A DNA stretch of 23,959 bases. Source: an uncultured Lachnospiraceae bacterium (lineage in GTDB: Bacteria; Bacillota; Clostridia; Lachnospirales; Lachnospiraceae). The notes beneath the pieces are model-generated. The model saw only the letters and a program-made list of their open reading frames with translations. It did not search any database and was not told the DNA's origin. The stretch is from positions 1 through 23,959 of the forward strand of contig CAJUMV010000054.1 of the NCBI GenBank assembly GCA_910587715.1, read 5' to 3'. This document shows, piece by piece, positions 1-6,156 of this stretch. How positions within the stretch are numbered: the first letter of the stretch is position 1; the number at the start of each line of letters is the position of its first letter. The translations under genes were made by a program, and so were the position numbers.

Positions 1-63
1 GAAACAAAAAATGCCGTATTTATGCAGATTGAGGCGTTTCGCAAATGCCTAGTAAGCGAATAA
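1..63 (+). CDS. C-terminal end of an upstream gene (partial)
   Basis: Reading frame 1 is open from the first base to a TAA at 61-63, giving a 20-residue tail ending in ...FRKCLVSE. It stops 21 nt before the next start codon, a spacing typical of genes in one operon. Too little is present to identify the protein. It could also be a chance open frame; the tight spacing to the next gene is the only support. Confidence 0.4.
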   Translation, partial: ETKNAVFMQIEAFRKCLVSE

Positions 64-84
64 GTAGTAGGGAGGGATTAGACA

Positions 85-585
85 ATGTTTATATGGTTAC
101 CACCGATGGGAATAGGCATTATGGCAGGGATATTTGGAATGAGGCAGATTATGAGGGTAGTGTCGTATCAGAGAATGGTCTGTCGGTCTTATAAAAAGAG
201 GCAGCGGGGGATAAAAGGCGACGGGACAGAAGAAAGGTGGAATGAGGAGGCGCTGGAATTGATGCCGATTATGCCTTTGGTGAAAAGGGGCATGGTAATT
301 GGTATACCGGCAGGCATGGTTATGGATATGCTCGCATATAAAGCGGCGGAACCGCTTGTACGCTTATCCCAAAGTGTAGGGGGTGCAGCGGGCGATCTGT
401 CTTATCAGAATGGAAGTACGCCGTTTCGGGTAGCACTTTCGTTATGGGGGCATGGGTCGCTGCCTGCCGGGGTGATTGCGTTTGCCATTTTAGCGTTGGG
501 AGCGGCAATGGCTGTCTGCGGTATTTTCGTAAAAATCGCTATATCTGAAATGCTGGAAAGTGGGTGTGAAGATGTTATGAGATAA
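85..585 (+). CDS. Small membrane protein of the mobile element, unknown function
   Basis: A 166-residue protein with a clear ribosome binding site (GGGAGG about ten bases before the ATG). It has a hydrophobic N-terminus (residues about 3-18), a basic stretch (about 20-45, many Arg/Lys) that would be cytoplasmic, a second hydrophobic segment (about 68-85) and a strong last membrane helix (about 126-149, rich in Ala, Ile and Leu). I do not recognise the family. Because it precedes the excisionase and mobilization genes, a role in the transfer apparatus is possible, but this is only inference from position. It appears to be the last gene of an operon entering from the left, and faces the convergent excisionase gene. 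Confidence 0.65.
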   Translation: MFIWLPPMGIGIMAGIFGMRQIMRVVSYQRMVCRSYKKRQRGIKGDGTEERWNEEALELMPIMPLVKRGMVIGIPAGMVMDMLAYKAAEPLVRLSQSVGGAAGDLSYQNGSTPFRVALSLWGHGSLPAGVIAFAILALGAAMAVCGIFVKIAISEMLESGCEDVMR

Positions 586-613
586 CCGATACATGTCCAT
601 AGGCTGAGCGGTT

Positions 614-636
614 GGGGCAGGTCATCAGCCTGTCCC
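614..636. terminator. Hairpin between convergent genes, probable bidirectional terminator
   Basis: An 8-bp stem (GGGGCAGG with CCTGTCCC, one G-T pair) encloses a 7-nt loop. It sits between the end of the membrane protein gene and the end of the convergent excisionase gene. The downstream tail on the plus strand, TGTCTTAAAAT, is only weakly T-rich, so termination is inferred mainly from position. Confidence 0.45.
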
Positions 637-654
637 TGTCTTAAAATAAATACT

Positions 655-840
655 TTACCGCAGTCCGCTCTGTGACAGAATGTACTCCCGCAAAGCTTCT
701 TTTGGAACCTTCCACACCCGGCCGATCCGGAACCCTTTTATAGACCCGTTTTCTAAAAGTTCATATACCCGGTTTTTCCCGATGTATAAGGTTTCTGCTA
801 TTTCAGCAACAGTCAGGATATCCGAATAATCATTTAGCAT
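655..840 (-). CDS. Excisionase-family helix-turn-helix protein
   Basis: A 61-residue protein with the typical layout of the excisionase/HTH_17 family: TVAEIAETLYIGKNRVYELL forms the helix-turn-helix (about residues 10-29), followed by a short wing with GFRIGRVWKVPKEALREYI, where the R-x-G-R-x-W-x-VPKEAL pattern is characteristic. The start has GGGAGG about nine bases upstream on the minus strand. Members bind DNA and either direct excision by the element's recombinase or regulate transcription. The gene stands alone on the minus strand, convergent to the gene on its left and divergent from the mobilization genes, with a dyad in its upstream region. Its large distance from the recombinase gene (about 10 kb) makes regulation as likely as excision, unless the ends come together in the circular form. 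Confidence 0.8.
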   Translation of the reverse strand: MLNDYSDILTVAEIAETLYIGKNRVYELLENGSIKGFRIGRVWKVPKEALREYILSQSGLR

Positions 841-878
841 TTCAAATACCTCCCTCAGAGTGATTTTATTTAATTGTT

Positions 879-896
879 ATAAGTGTAACTACTTAT
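879..896. promoter_or_regulatory. Inverted repeat upstream of the excisionase-like gene, candidate operator
   Basis: ATAAGT, six bases, ACTTAT forms a perfect 6+6 dyad 39 bases upstream of the excisionase-like start codon, in AT-rich DNA that also offers TATAAC-like -10 sequences on the minus strand. The position fits an operator over the promoter of this gene, possibly for autoregulation. There is no direct evidence of binding. Confidence 0.35.
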
Positions 897-1061
897 AGAT
901 AGAGAATAGCAGATGCGAGGAATGTCAGCGGAAGTGAGGCAGACAGTGTAAGAAAATACCAGAGTTCCTAACATAGAGGTAAAGAAAAAAATATTAAGGC
1001 TGAAACCAGAGGCGGTGGTGTTTTATGGAGGGAAAGACAAATGTCATACATTTTGCGTATT

Positions 1062-1128
1062 TATTGTATCAATAGTTCATTTATGAACGGAATGAAATGA
1101 AGAGAATAAATGAACTATTGATACAATA
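1062..1128. repeat. Perfect 23-bp inverted repeat, candidate oriT
   Basis: The left arm at 1062-1084 and the right arm at 1106-1128 are exact reverse complements over 23 bp, separated by 21 bases. The arms begin TATTGTATCAATAG. The repeat lies in the non-coding stretch 841-1324, about 200 bases before a MobC-like gene and a relaxase gene, the usual place for an origin of transfer; relaxase recognition sites commonly contain such inverted repeats. The rest of 841-1324 holds AT-rich DNA, a small palindrome (TTTCTTA/TAAGAAA at 1213-1228) and the start of the mobilization operon. A protein-binding site or RNA hairpin of another kind is the alternative. Confidence 0.55.
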
Positions 1129-1264
1129 TTAAGAAAACTATATCATTATTTCTATTGATAATTCTATATGCTGTTATTCTATACACATATATCTTTATAT
1201 CATAAAAGTAATTTTCTTATTTAAGAAAGTTATCCGTAAAAATTAGATCTAGCATATATACATA

Positions 1265-1270
1265 TATAAT
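1265..1270 (+). promoter_or_regulatory. Possible -10 element for the mobilization operon
   Basis: A consensus TATAAT lies 54 bases before the MobC-like start codon. The upstream region is so AT-rich (alternating AT steps) that the match may be chance, and no good -35 hexamer sits 16-18 bases upstream (closest: TTAGAT). Confidence 0.3.
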
Positions 1271-1324
1271 TTGATTCCCTGATGAAATGAAATAGCGCGA
1301 TTTTTATACACTGGAGGGAGAAAT

Positions 1325-1645
1325 ATGGACCAGAGGACAGGAGTTAAACTCCTGAAAATGGAAAGAAAAACAGCAAAGATATCCATCCGCTGTACGGAAG
1401 AGACAAAGAGGAAGATTGCGGCGAAGGCAGAACGGATGGAAACCAGCGAGAGCAGGCTGCTTGAAGAGGCTGTTGACGTGATCCTGAGAAGGCGGTCAAG
1501 ATATGACAAGGGTAAGGCACGAACGCTGGTAGAGACACAGGAGGCTATGAACCACATGGTAAGAGAGCTGGGGAATGACCAGAGCGGATACCGGGAACAG
1601 TTATTAGATTTAATGGAGAGGATGGCGGGATTATGGCAATTTTAG
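1325..1645 (+). CDS. MobC-like / ribbon-helix-helix relaxosome accessory protein
   Basis: A 106-residue basic protein with a GGAGGGAG ribosome binding site just before the ATG. The N-terminal part, KISIRCTEETKRKIAAKAERMETSESRLLEEAV (from about residue 18), has the beta strand followed by two helices of ribbon-helix-helix proteins, with the S-x-S turn usual in MobC-type accessory proteins. The rest is helical and charged, likely an oligomerisation or relaxase contact region. Such proteins bind oriT and help the relaxase open the nic region. The gene lies after the 23-bp inverted repeat and overlaps the relaxase gene by 13 nt, which supports this role. A plain transcriptional regulator cannot be excluded. 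Confidence 0.65.
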   Translation: MDQRTGVKLLKMERKTAKISIRCTEETKRKIAAKAERMETSESRLLEEAVDVILRRRSRYDKGKARTLVETQEAMNHMVRELGNDQSGYREQLLDLMERMAGLWQF

Positions 1646-2253
1646 GGATGCCCAGCAGAAATAAAGAAACGAAAGAACAGATCGTGGAAAATGCGGTACA
1701 TTATAAAAAGAAGAATTATACGAATCTGGATGCGGTGGAGAACCTGATCCACTATGTCACGAGGACAAGGAAGAACGAAGACAGGGCTGGCGATCTGATT
1801 GCCTATGGAGCCGTGGGCGCAGATTATTTTCATACTGTGGATGACATGATACAGCAGTTTCTTTATGTGCAGAATGTCAATGGGATAAACAGCAGAGGCG
1901 GCAGGAGGATGTACCATGAAGTCCTTAATCTGCTGGACTGGGAGGTGGAAAGATTAGCCAACAGCCCGGAGTGGCTCTGGAATGTTGGGATGGGATGCAG
2001 TCAGGTATATTATCAGATGGGGCATCAGGCAGTGTTTGGCGTCCACTGGGAACCTGAGAAACGATGCCATATTCATTTTGCCGTGAACAGTATTAATTTT
2101 ATTGATGGGCGTAAATGGCATACATCAATGCCGGAGATCAAAGGGCGGGAGGCAGTCTTTAATGAGATATTGTGCAGATGTCAGATCATGGCGACAGGAG
2201 CAATAGAACCGCTTATATTCTTGAATGAAAGTAAAGTAAGCGTAGACGCATAA
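1633..2253 (+). CDS. Relaxase / mobilization nuclease (MobA/VirD2-like), very short
   Basis: A 206-residue protein with relaxase signatures. The H-x-E-x5-H-x-H motif that binds the metal is seen in GVHWEPEKRCHIHFAVN (about residues 136-152; H138, H146 and H148), followed by INF-x-DGRKWH as in MobA/VirD2-type enzymes. Tyr41 in HYVTR is a good candidate for the nicking tyrosine (motif I). Relaxases nick one strand at oriT and stay covalently bound to its 5' end. Most relatives are 300 residues or longer with extra C-terminal domains; this one is only the catalytic core. The TAA at the end looks normal and is followed by a hairpin, so I see no clear frameshift. Start and overlap with the MobC-like gene suggest translational coupling. 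Confidence 0.75.
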   Translation: MAILGMPSRNKETKEQIVENAVHYKKKNYTNLDAVENLIHYVTRTRKNEDRAGDLIAYGAVGADYFHTVDDMIQQFLYVQNVNGINSRGGRRMYHEVLNLLDWEVERLANSPEWLWNVGMGCSQVYYQMGHQAVFGVHWEPEKRCHIHFAVNSINFIDGRKWHTSMPEIKGREAVFNEILCRCQIMATGAIEPLIFLNESKVSVDA

Positions 2254-2355
2254 AAGAGAATGTAAACATTCAGGGAGATAAGAATGGACAGCGTAAAATA
2301 AGGAGAGTGAAATAATAAATAATAGCTATGAATCACACAGGCTGACTATAGAACC

Positions 2356-2382
2356 GGGCGGCAGGGGCATATCCTGCCGCCC
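2356..2382 (+). terminator. Strong GC-rich hairpin after the relaxase gene
   Basis: A perfect 10-bp stem (GGGCGGCAGG with CCTGCCGCCC) around a 7-base loop, followed by TATTCT. It lies in the 175-base gap between the relaxase and the next gene. It may end or attenuate mobilization transcripts; a long T tract is missing. A second hairpin with the same size and a TATTCTTT tail occurs at 4943-4970. Confidence 0.5.
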
Positions 2383-2428
2383 TATTCTGTGCGTCATGCG
2401 GACGACAGAAAAGAAGGAGGTGAAGATT

Positions 2429-2719
2429 TTGGAGGAGAAAGGAGAAAAAAGCATTCTGGATATCATCGCGGAGCATGGAGCAAATGAAAGGCTGGATGCT
2501 ATCTTATTCCGCGACCCGGAGTTCCAGAAACTGGAATGTAAGATCGGAAAAGAAATGGGGGCGTTCAGCAGGCTCGGACTGTCAAAAAAGGAGCGGCGGA
2601 CAGTGGACATGCTCCTGTCCGCCAATGCGGAGAGCAGCGCTTATTACAGTGCGGCAGCATACTTACAGGGATTCAAGGACTGCGCTTCGCTGCTCAAGGA
2701 GACAGGGGTTGTAAAATAG
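2429..2719 (+). CDS. Small helical protein of unknown function
   Basis: I place the start at a TTG (2429) because AAGGAGG at 2414-2420 is spaced 8 bases from it; an in-frame ATG at 2396 would lie upstream of this site and has no ribosome binding site. This gives a 96-residue protein that is mostly helical and charged, with a C-terminal stretch SAYYSAAAYLQGFKDCASLL. Similar small proteins ending in a GF-x-D-C/A-x-LL helix are frequent accessory genes in Firmicute elements, but I cannot name the family with confidence. It sits between the mobilization genes and the DUF5688 gene. Confidence 0.65.
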   Translation: MEEKGEKSILDIIAEHGANERLDAILFRDPEFQKLECKIGKEMGAFSRLGLSKKERRTVDMLLSANAESSAYYSAAAYLQGFKDCASLLKETGVVK

Positions 2720-2757
2720 GCAGATTACAGTAGTTAGGGTGACAGCCGGATGGATGA

Positions 2758-2777
2758 AAGGAAGGAAGGAAGGAAGG
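2758..2777 (+). repeat. Five tandem AAGG repeats at the DUF5688 translation start region
   Basis: AAGG is repeated five times and runs directly into AGG, forming AAGGAGG at 2774-2780. This Shine-Dalgarno-like end is 8 bases before an in-frame ATG at 2789. A change in repeat number would not shift the frame of a product starting at 2789 or 2837, but could alter upstream sequence near the ribosome binding site. Confidence 0.7.
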
Positions 2778-2836
2778 AGGAAGACTGGATGACGGCAGGA
2801 GAAAGACCGGGAGAACCGGGAAGAGAGGAGGAAGTC

Positions 2837-3721
2837 ATGGAGTCTAAAGAGTTTGAGGAAAAGATGGCAGGACTGTTACGGGAAAGGTTCGGGGAAACGG
2901 CACAGATCAGCGTGCAGGATATTCTGAAAAATAACGGGGTCACAAGGAGGGGCATCCGGGTAGTAACAGAAGAGGAACGTTTTACCCCGGTACTGTATCT
3001 GGATACGGCTTATGAAAGATATCTGGCGGGCGAAACGGCAGGGGAGATATTTGAGGGGCTGATGGAGCATAATGACAGCCAGATCCGGGAGATGGAGACG
3101 GCTTGGGATTTCCAGCCGGAACAGTTTGCGGATTACAGCCATGTGAAGGAATATCTGCGGCTCAGGCTGGTAAACTGTGAGAAAAACACGGAACTGCTCC
3201 GGGATATGCCTTATGTCAGGTGGAACGACCTTGCGGTTATCTTTTATTACGAGATCGGGGACGGGCAGGCGCAGATACAGATCAACAACAGGCACCTTGC
3301 CTTGTGGGAAGAAACGGTGGAGACGCTGTATCAGGATGCGATGGAAAACATGAAAAACTGCGTGCCGGATGAACTGTTCCCGTTAAGTGACCTGATCAGG
3401 AGGAAGGCATCGTCGTGGATGGGGGAGGAGCCGCCCATCTATGTGCTGACGAACAGCACTGGGAGATACGGGGCGGCGGCCATGTTGTATACCGGGAAGA
3501 TCAGGGAACTGGCGGACAGCACTGGCTCCGACCTTGTGATCCTGCCCTCGTCACTGCATGAGGTGCTGCTAGTGCCGGATCTGGAGGAAAAACGGCAGAC
3601 ATACAGGGAGACGGTGGGCGGTGTGAACAGGACTGTGCTGGAGCCGGAGGAAGTGCTCTCCGATAACATTTATCGCTACAGCAGGGAGAAGGACGCGGTG
3701 GAACTTTTAGGGGCGGCGTGA
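2837..3721 (+). CDS. DUF5688 family protein
   Basis: The chosen start, MESKEFEEKM, has AGGAGG five bases upstream and matches the way this family usually begins; an ATG at 2789 with a good AAGGAGG would add 16 residues, and the frame is open from 2750. The product is 294 residues and acidic. Features of the family include the early helix, a V-x-DILKNNGVTRRGI-like segment, a central YVRWNDLAVIFYYEI region, and a late PIYVLTNSTGRYGAAAMLYTGKI segment followed by LVILPSSLHEVLLVP. DUF5688 proteins are common on conjugative elements and phage-like regions in Clostridia; their function is unknown. The protein ends in Ala-Ala, as do the next three large gene products. Confidence 0.8.
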   Translation: MESKEFEEKMAGLLRERFGETAQISVQDILKNNGVTRRGIRVVTEEERFTPVLYLDTAYERYLAGETAGEIFEGLMEHNDSQIREMETAWDFQPEQFADYSHVKEYLRLRLVNCEKNTELLRDMPYVRWNDLAVIFYYEIGDGQAQIQINNRHLALWEETVETLYQDAMENMKNCVPDELFPLSDLIRRKASSWMGEEPPIYVLTNSTGRYGAAAMLYTGKIRELADSTGSDLVILPSSLHEVLLVPDLEEKRQTYRETVGGVNRTVLEPEEVLSDNIYRYSREKDAVELLGAA

Positions 3722-3737
3722 AGGGAGGTGTGTGCAC

Positions 3738-3869
3738 ATGGAGATCGTATTGAGATGCCTTGTCCTCATCATTGCGGGCGTACTGCAGGAGATGGGGAAG
3801 GATACATAGTGCGAGGAGCGGGCTTATGGACAGGGGCTGCTAGAAAAAGGCATTCCCGGATGGCATTAA
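3738..3869 (+). pseudogene. Tiny ORF interrupted by an amber codon
   Basis: After a GGGAGG at 3722-3727, an ATG at 3738 opens a frame of 23 residues beginning MEIVLRCLVLIIAGVLQEMG, with a hydrophobic stretch, stopped by TAG at 3807-3809. The same frame stays open for another 19 codons (CEERAYGQGLLEKGIPGWH) to a TAA at 3867. It may be a 43-codon gene broken by one amber codon, or just a 23-residue peptide. I do not recognise either part. The region 3722-3935 otherwise holds no convincing gene. Confidence 0.35.
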
Positions 3870-3935
3870 GATTCCGCAGGATGGAACCATGGAGAGTAAA
3901 ACGTAAAAATAAAAACATAAAGGAGGATATGTGAA

Positions 3936-4868
3936 ATGTCAGCAGATGTAGAAACCATGTTTTATGTAAGGGAGAAACCGTGGCACGGGCTGGGCACGGT
4001 CGTCATGGAGGCTCCTGACTCAGCGGAGGCGCTGCGGCTTGCGGGACTTGACTGGAAGGTGGTGCAGGAGCCTGTGTACACGGGCTATAATGAAATGGTG
4101 AAAGGGTATAAGGCAAATGTGAGAAGTTCTGACAGGAAGGTGCTGGGCGTGGTGTCTGACCGCTATAAGGTGGTACAGAACGTGGACGCATTCAGCTTTA
4201 CCGATGAGCTGCTGGGGAAGGGCGTCCGCTATGAGACTGCCGGGTCACTGCAGGAGGGGAAGAAGGTCTGGCTCCTGGCAAGGCTCCCGCAGGAATATAT
4301 CATTGCCGGGGAGCGGATCAGCCCCTATCTGGTGTTCAGCAACACCCATGACGGTTCCGGCTCCGTGAAAGTGGCAGTCACCCCTGTCAGGGTGGTGTGC
4401 AACAATACGCTGAACCTTGCACTGGATGCCGCAAAACGGAGTTTCAGCATGATCCACACAGGCAATATCCATGACAAGATACAGGAGGCAAGGGACACGC
4501 TCTTCATGGCGGAGAAATACATGGACAGCCTCGGCGTTGAGTTTGAGCAGTTACGCAGGCAGAAGATGACGGATGCGCAGGTAAAGGAATATATCGAAGT
4601 GCTCTTGCCGGTGGAAGGGGAACCGTCATCCATCCAGAGCAAAAATATCCTGAAACTGCGCCGGGATATGGAGCGGCGGTATTATGACGCCCCCGATCTG
4701 CAGAAAGTCGGGAGCAATGCGTACCGCTTTATCAATGCGGTATCCGATTTCGCAACACACAGCGAACCGCTGCGCAGGACGGCGAACTATAATGAGAACC
4801 TGTTTGCCCGCACGGTGGACGGCAACCCGCTGATCGATAAAGCGTACCAGCTTATAAAGGCGGCATAA
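3936..4868 (+). CDS. DUF932 (phage/plasmid-like, TIGR03299-type) protein
   Basis: A 310-residue protein with AGGAGG shortly upstream. It matches the DUF932 pattern: the N-terminal ...PWHGLGTVV segment (about residues 15-24), a conserved VSDRYKVVQN (about 71-80), SPYLVFSNTHDGSGSVKVAVTPVRVVCNNTLNLAL (about 128-162, with the diagnostic TPVRVVCNNTL), and a helical C-terminal half ending in NYNENLFARTVDGN. DUF932 proteins are widely found in phages, plasmids and integrative elements, usually near recombination or single-strand annealing genes, as here; their biochemical function is unsettled. The protein ends in Lys-Ala-Ala. It lies upstream of the exonuclease and annealing protein genes in the same direction. 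Confidence 0.88.
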   Translation: MSADVETMFYVREKPWHGLGTVVMEAPDSAEALRLAGLDWKVVQEPVYTGYNEMVKGYKANVRSSDRKVLGVVSDRYKVVQNVDAFSFTDELLGKGVRYETAGSLQEGKKVWLLARLPQEYIIAGERISPYLVFSNTHDGSGSVKVAVTPVRVVCNNTLNLALDAAKRSFSMIHTGNIHDKIQEARDTLFMAEKYMDSLGVEFEQLRRQKMTDAQVKEYIEVLLPVEGEPSSIQSKNILKLRRDMERRYYDAPDLQKVGSNAYRFINAVSDFATHSEPLRRTANYNENLFARTVDGNPLIDKAYQLIKAA

Positions 4869-4942
4869 ACAGGAAGACATATTTATCTTTATGGTCTTAA
4901 AGGGAAACAGTATATCACGGAAAAGATAAAGAATAACCAGGG

Positions 4943-4970
4943 GGTGGCCGGGCGTTATGTCCCGGCTGCC
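4943..4970 (+). terminator. GC-rich hairpin after the DUF932 gene
   Basis: A 10-bp stem with two central G-T pairs (GGTGGCCGGG with CCCGGCTGCC) around an 8-base loop, followed by TCTATTCTTT. Form and tail resemble the hairpin at 2356-2382. It probably terminates or attenuates transcripts leaving the DUF932 gene. Confidence 0.5.
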
Positions 4971-4994
4971 TCTATTCTTTATCTGATGGAAAAA

Positions 4995-5050
4995 CAGCAG
5001 CAGCGTAAAATATCCGGGGAGAATGTACGCTGTTCCCGGGACTGCTGCTG
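4995..5050 (+). promoter_or_regulatory. Structured leader before the exonuclease gene
   Basis: CAGCAGCAG (4995-5003) and CTGCTGCTG (5042-5050) are complementary, and inside them CAGCGTA (5001-5007) pairs with TACGCTG (5026-5032). The two pairings share bases 5001-5003 (CAG), so the RNA would either stack with a bulge holding TTCCCGGGA or switch between forms. The structure ends about 40 bases before the AGGAGG of the next gene. A regulatory role is inference. Confidence 0.4.
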
Positions 5051-5104
5051 CGGAAGATGATTTTCAGAGGATGTCTGAATGACGAAAAACGGAGGAGGAA
5101 CAGC

Positions 5105-6034
5105 ATGTTTGAAAAAATATCACTGGCAGGAGTCAGCAATGCGGAATGGCTCCGCTTAAGAAAATCTGGGATCGGCGGTTCTGATGCGGGTGCAGTCTGC
5201 GGGGTAAACCCCTACAGCAGCGCCATGAAGGTATTCCGGGACAAGACCAGTGACGAGGCGGAGGAAGTCGATACCGAGGCAGTCCGTATCGGGCATGACC
5301 TCGAACAGTATGTGGCGGAGCGGTTCACGGAGGCGACGGGATTAAAAGTCCGCCGCTCCAACTTTATGTACCGTAGCATGGAGCACCCATTTATGATCGC
5401 GGATGTGGACAGGCTGGTCATCGGGGAAGACGCCGGGCTGGAATGCAAGACAGCCAGCGCCTACAATGCGGACAAGTGGTCCGACGGGGACATCCCTCTC
5501 CACTATGTGATGCAGTGTTACCACTACATGGCGGTCACGGGAAAGCGGGTATGGTATATAGCGGCGCTGATACTGGGGCAGGGATTTGTCTACAGAAGGC
5601 TGGAATGGGATGACGACCTGATCGGACGGCTCATAGATGTGGAAGGGGCTTTCTGGAATAACCATGTGGTGAAAGGGACCATGCCGCCGCCGGATGGGAG
5701 CAGAGCCTGCGATGAGGTGATAGAGAAGTATTTTGGCAGCGCAAAGCCCGGCGGGACAGTGTCCCTTGCCGGGTTTGACGGGAAACTGGAGCGGCGCAGG
5801 ACGATCCTTAAGGAGATCGCGGAACTGGAAACGGAGAAGAAACAGATCGAGCAGGAAGTGAAGCTGGCGATGGGGGAGCATGAACTGGCGGTGAGCGGGA
5901 ACTACCGTGTCTCATGGGGCAACGTTGATTCCACAAGGCTCGACACGAAACGGATCAAAGCGGAGCGGCCGGAAATCTATGCGGATTATGCCACTGTGTC
6001 CCACTGCAGGCGGTTTGAGGTAAAAGCGGCGTAA
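5105..6034 (+). CDS. YqaJ-family viral recombinase / lambda-type exonuclease
   Basis: The start at 5105 (MFEKISLAG) is preceded by GGAGGAGG; the frame is open from 5057. The 309-residue product carries YqaJ nuclease motifs: GIGGSDAGAVCGVNPY (about 22-37), RIGHDLEQYVAERF (61-74, with E68), the D-x-D and E-C-K pair in MIADVDRLVIGEDAGLECKTA (D100/D102, E113, K115) and the QCYHYMAVTG segment (about 137-146). These belong to the PD-(D/E)xK fold that digests one strand of double-stranded ends. Residues about 229-260 form a charged coiled coil. Directly downstream lies a Rad52-like annealing protein, so the two likely make a two-component recombination system of phage type. The protein ends in Lys-Ala-Ala. 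Confidence 0.88.
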   Translation: MFEKISLAGVSNAEWLRLRKSGIGGSDAGAVCGVNPYSSAMKVFRDKTSDEAEEVDTEAVRIGHDLEQYVAERFTEATGLKVRRSNFMYRSMEHPFMIADVDRLVIGEDAGLECKTASAYNADKWSDGDIPLHYVMQCYHYMAVTGKRVWYIAALILGQGFVYRRLEWDDDLIGRLIDVEGAFWNNHVVKGTMPPPDGSRACDEVIEKYFGSAKPGGTVSLAGFDGKLERRRTILKEIAELETEKKQIEQEVKLAMGEHELAVSGNYRVSWGNVDSTRLDTKRIKAERPEIYADYATVSHCRRFEVKAA

Positions 6035-6102
6035 AGAGCGGCGTAAAGCGGTGTCTGTAATATATTTATAGAAGAATCGCGGTTACAGAAACAGGAAAAC
6101 AG

Positions 6103-6139
6103 GACTGCCGGGGGTTTTGGAAAGGGACTGCCGGCAGTC
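6103..6139 (+). promoter_or_regulatory. Hairpin and repeated GACTGCCGG before the annealing protein gene
   Basis: GACTGCCGG at 6103-6111 can pair with CCGGCAGTC at 6131-6139, and a second GACTGCCGG overlaps the latter so that 6126-6139 is a perfect 14-bp palindrome. The ribosome binding site (AAGGAGAGGAG) follows immediately. The two competing hairpins could affect translation; this is inference. The 122-base gap also contains a CTGTAA/TTACAG dyad. Confidence 0.4.
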
Positions 6140-6156
6140 AGGAAGGAGAGGAGAAA

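Noticed and set aside
1062..1128. Inverted repeat as an invertible promoter or transposon end
   Set aside because: The 21-base spacer is too short for an invertible promoter, there is no adjacent inversion enzyme or transposase, and the position before mobilization genes fits oriT better.
1130..1264. AT-rich stretch as a replication origin
   Set aside because: No iterons, DnaA boxes or initiator gene next to it; only a small palindrome and AT alternation are seen.
3728..3934. 68-codon plus-strand frame between DUF5688 and DUF932
   Set aside because: Composition rich in Arg, His and Gly with no family pattern; the frame starting at 3738 has the better ribosome binding site position.
6022..6050. 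Duplicated AGCGGCGTAAA at the end of the exonuclease gene
   Set aside because: Probably a local slippage duplication over the stop codon; no functional signal apart from the shared Ala-Ala end noted separately.
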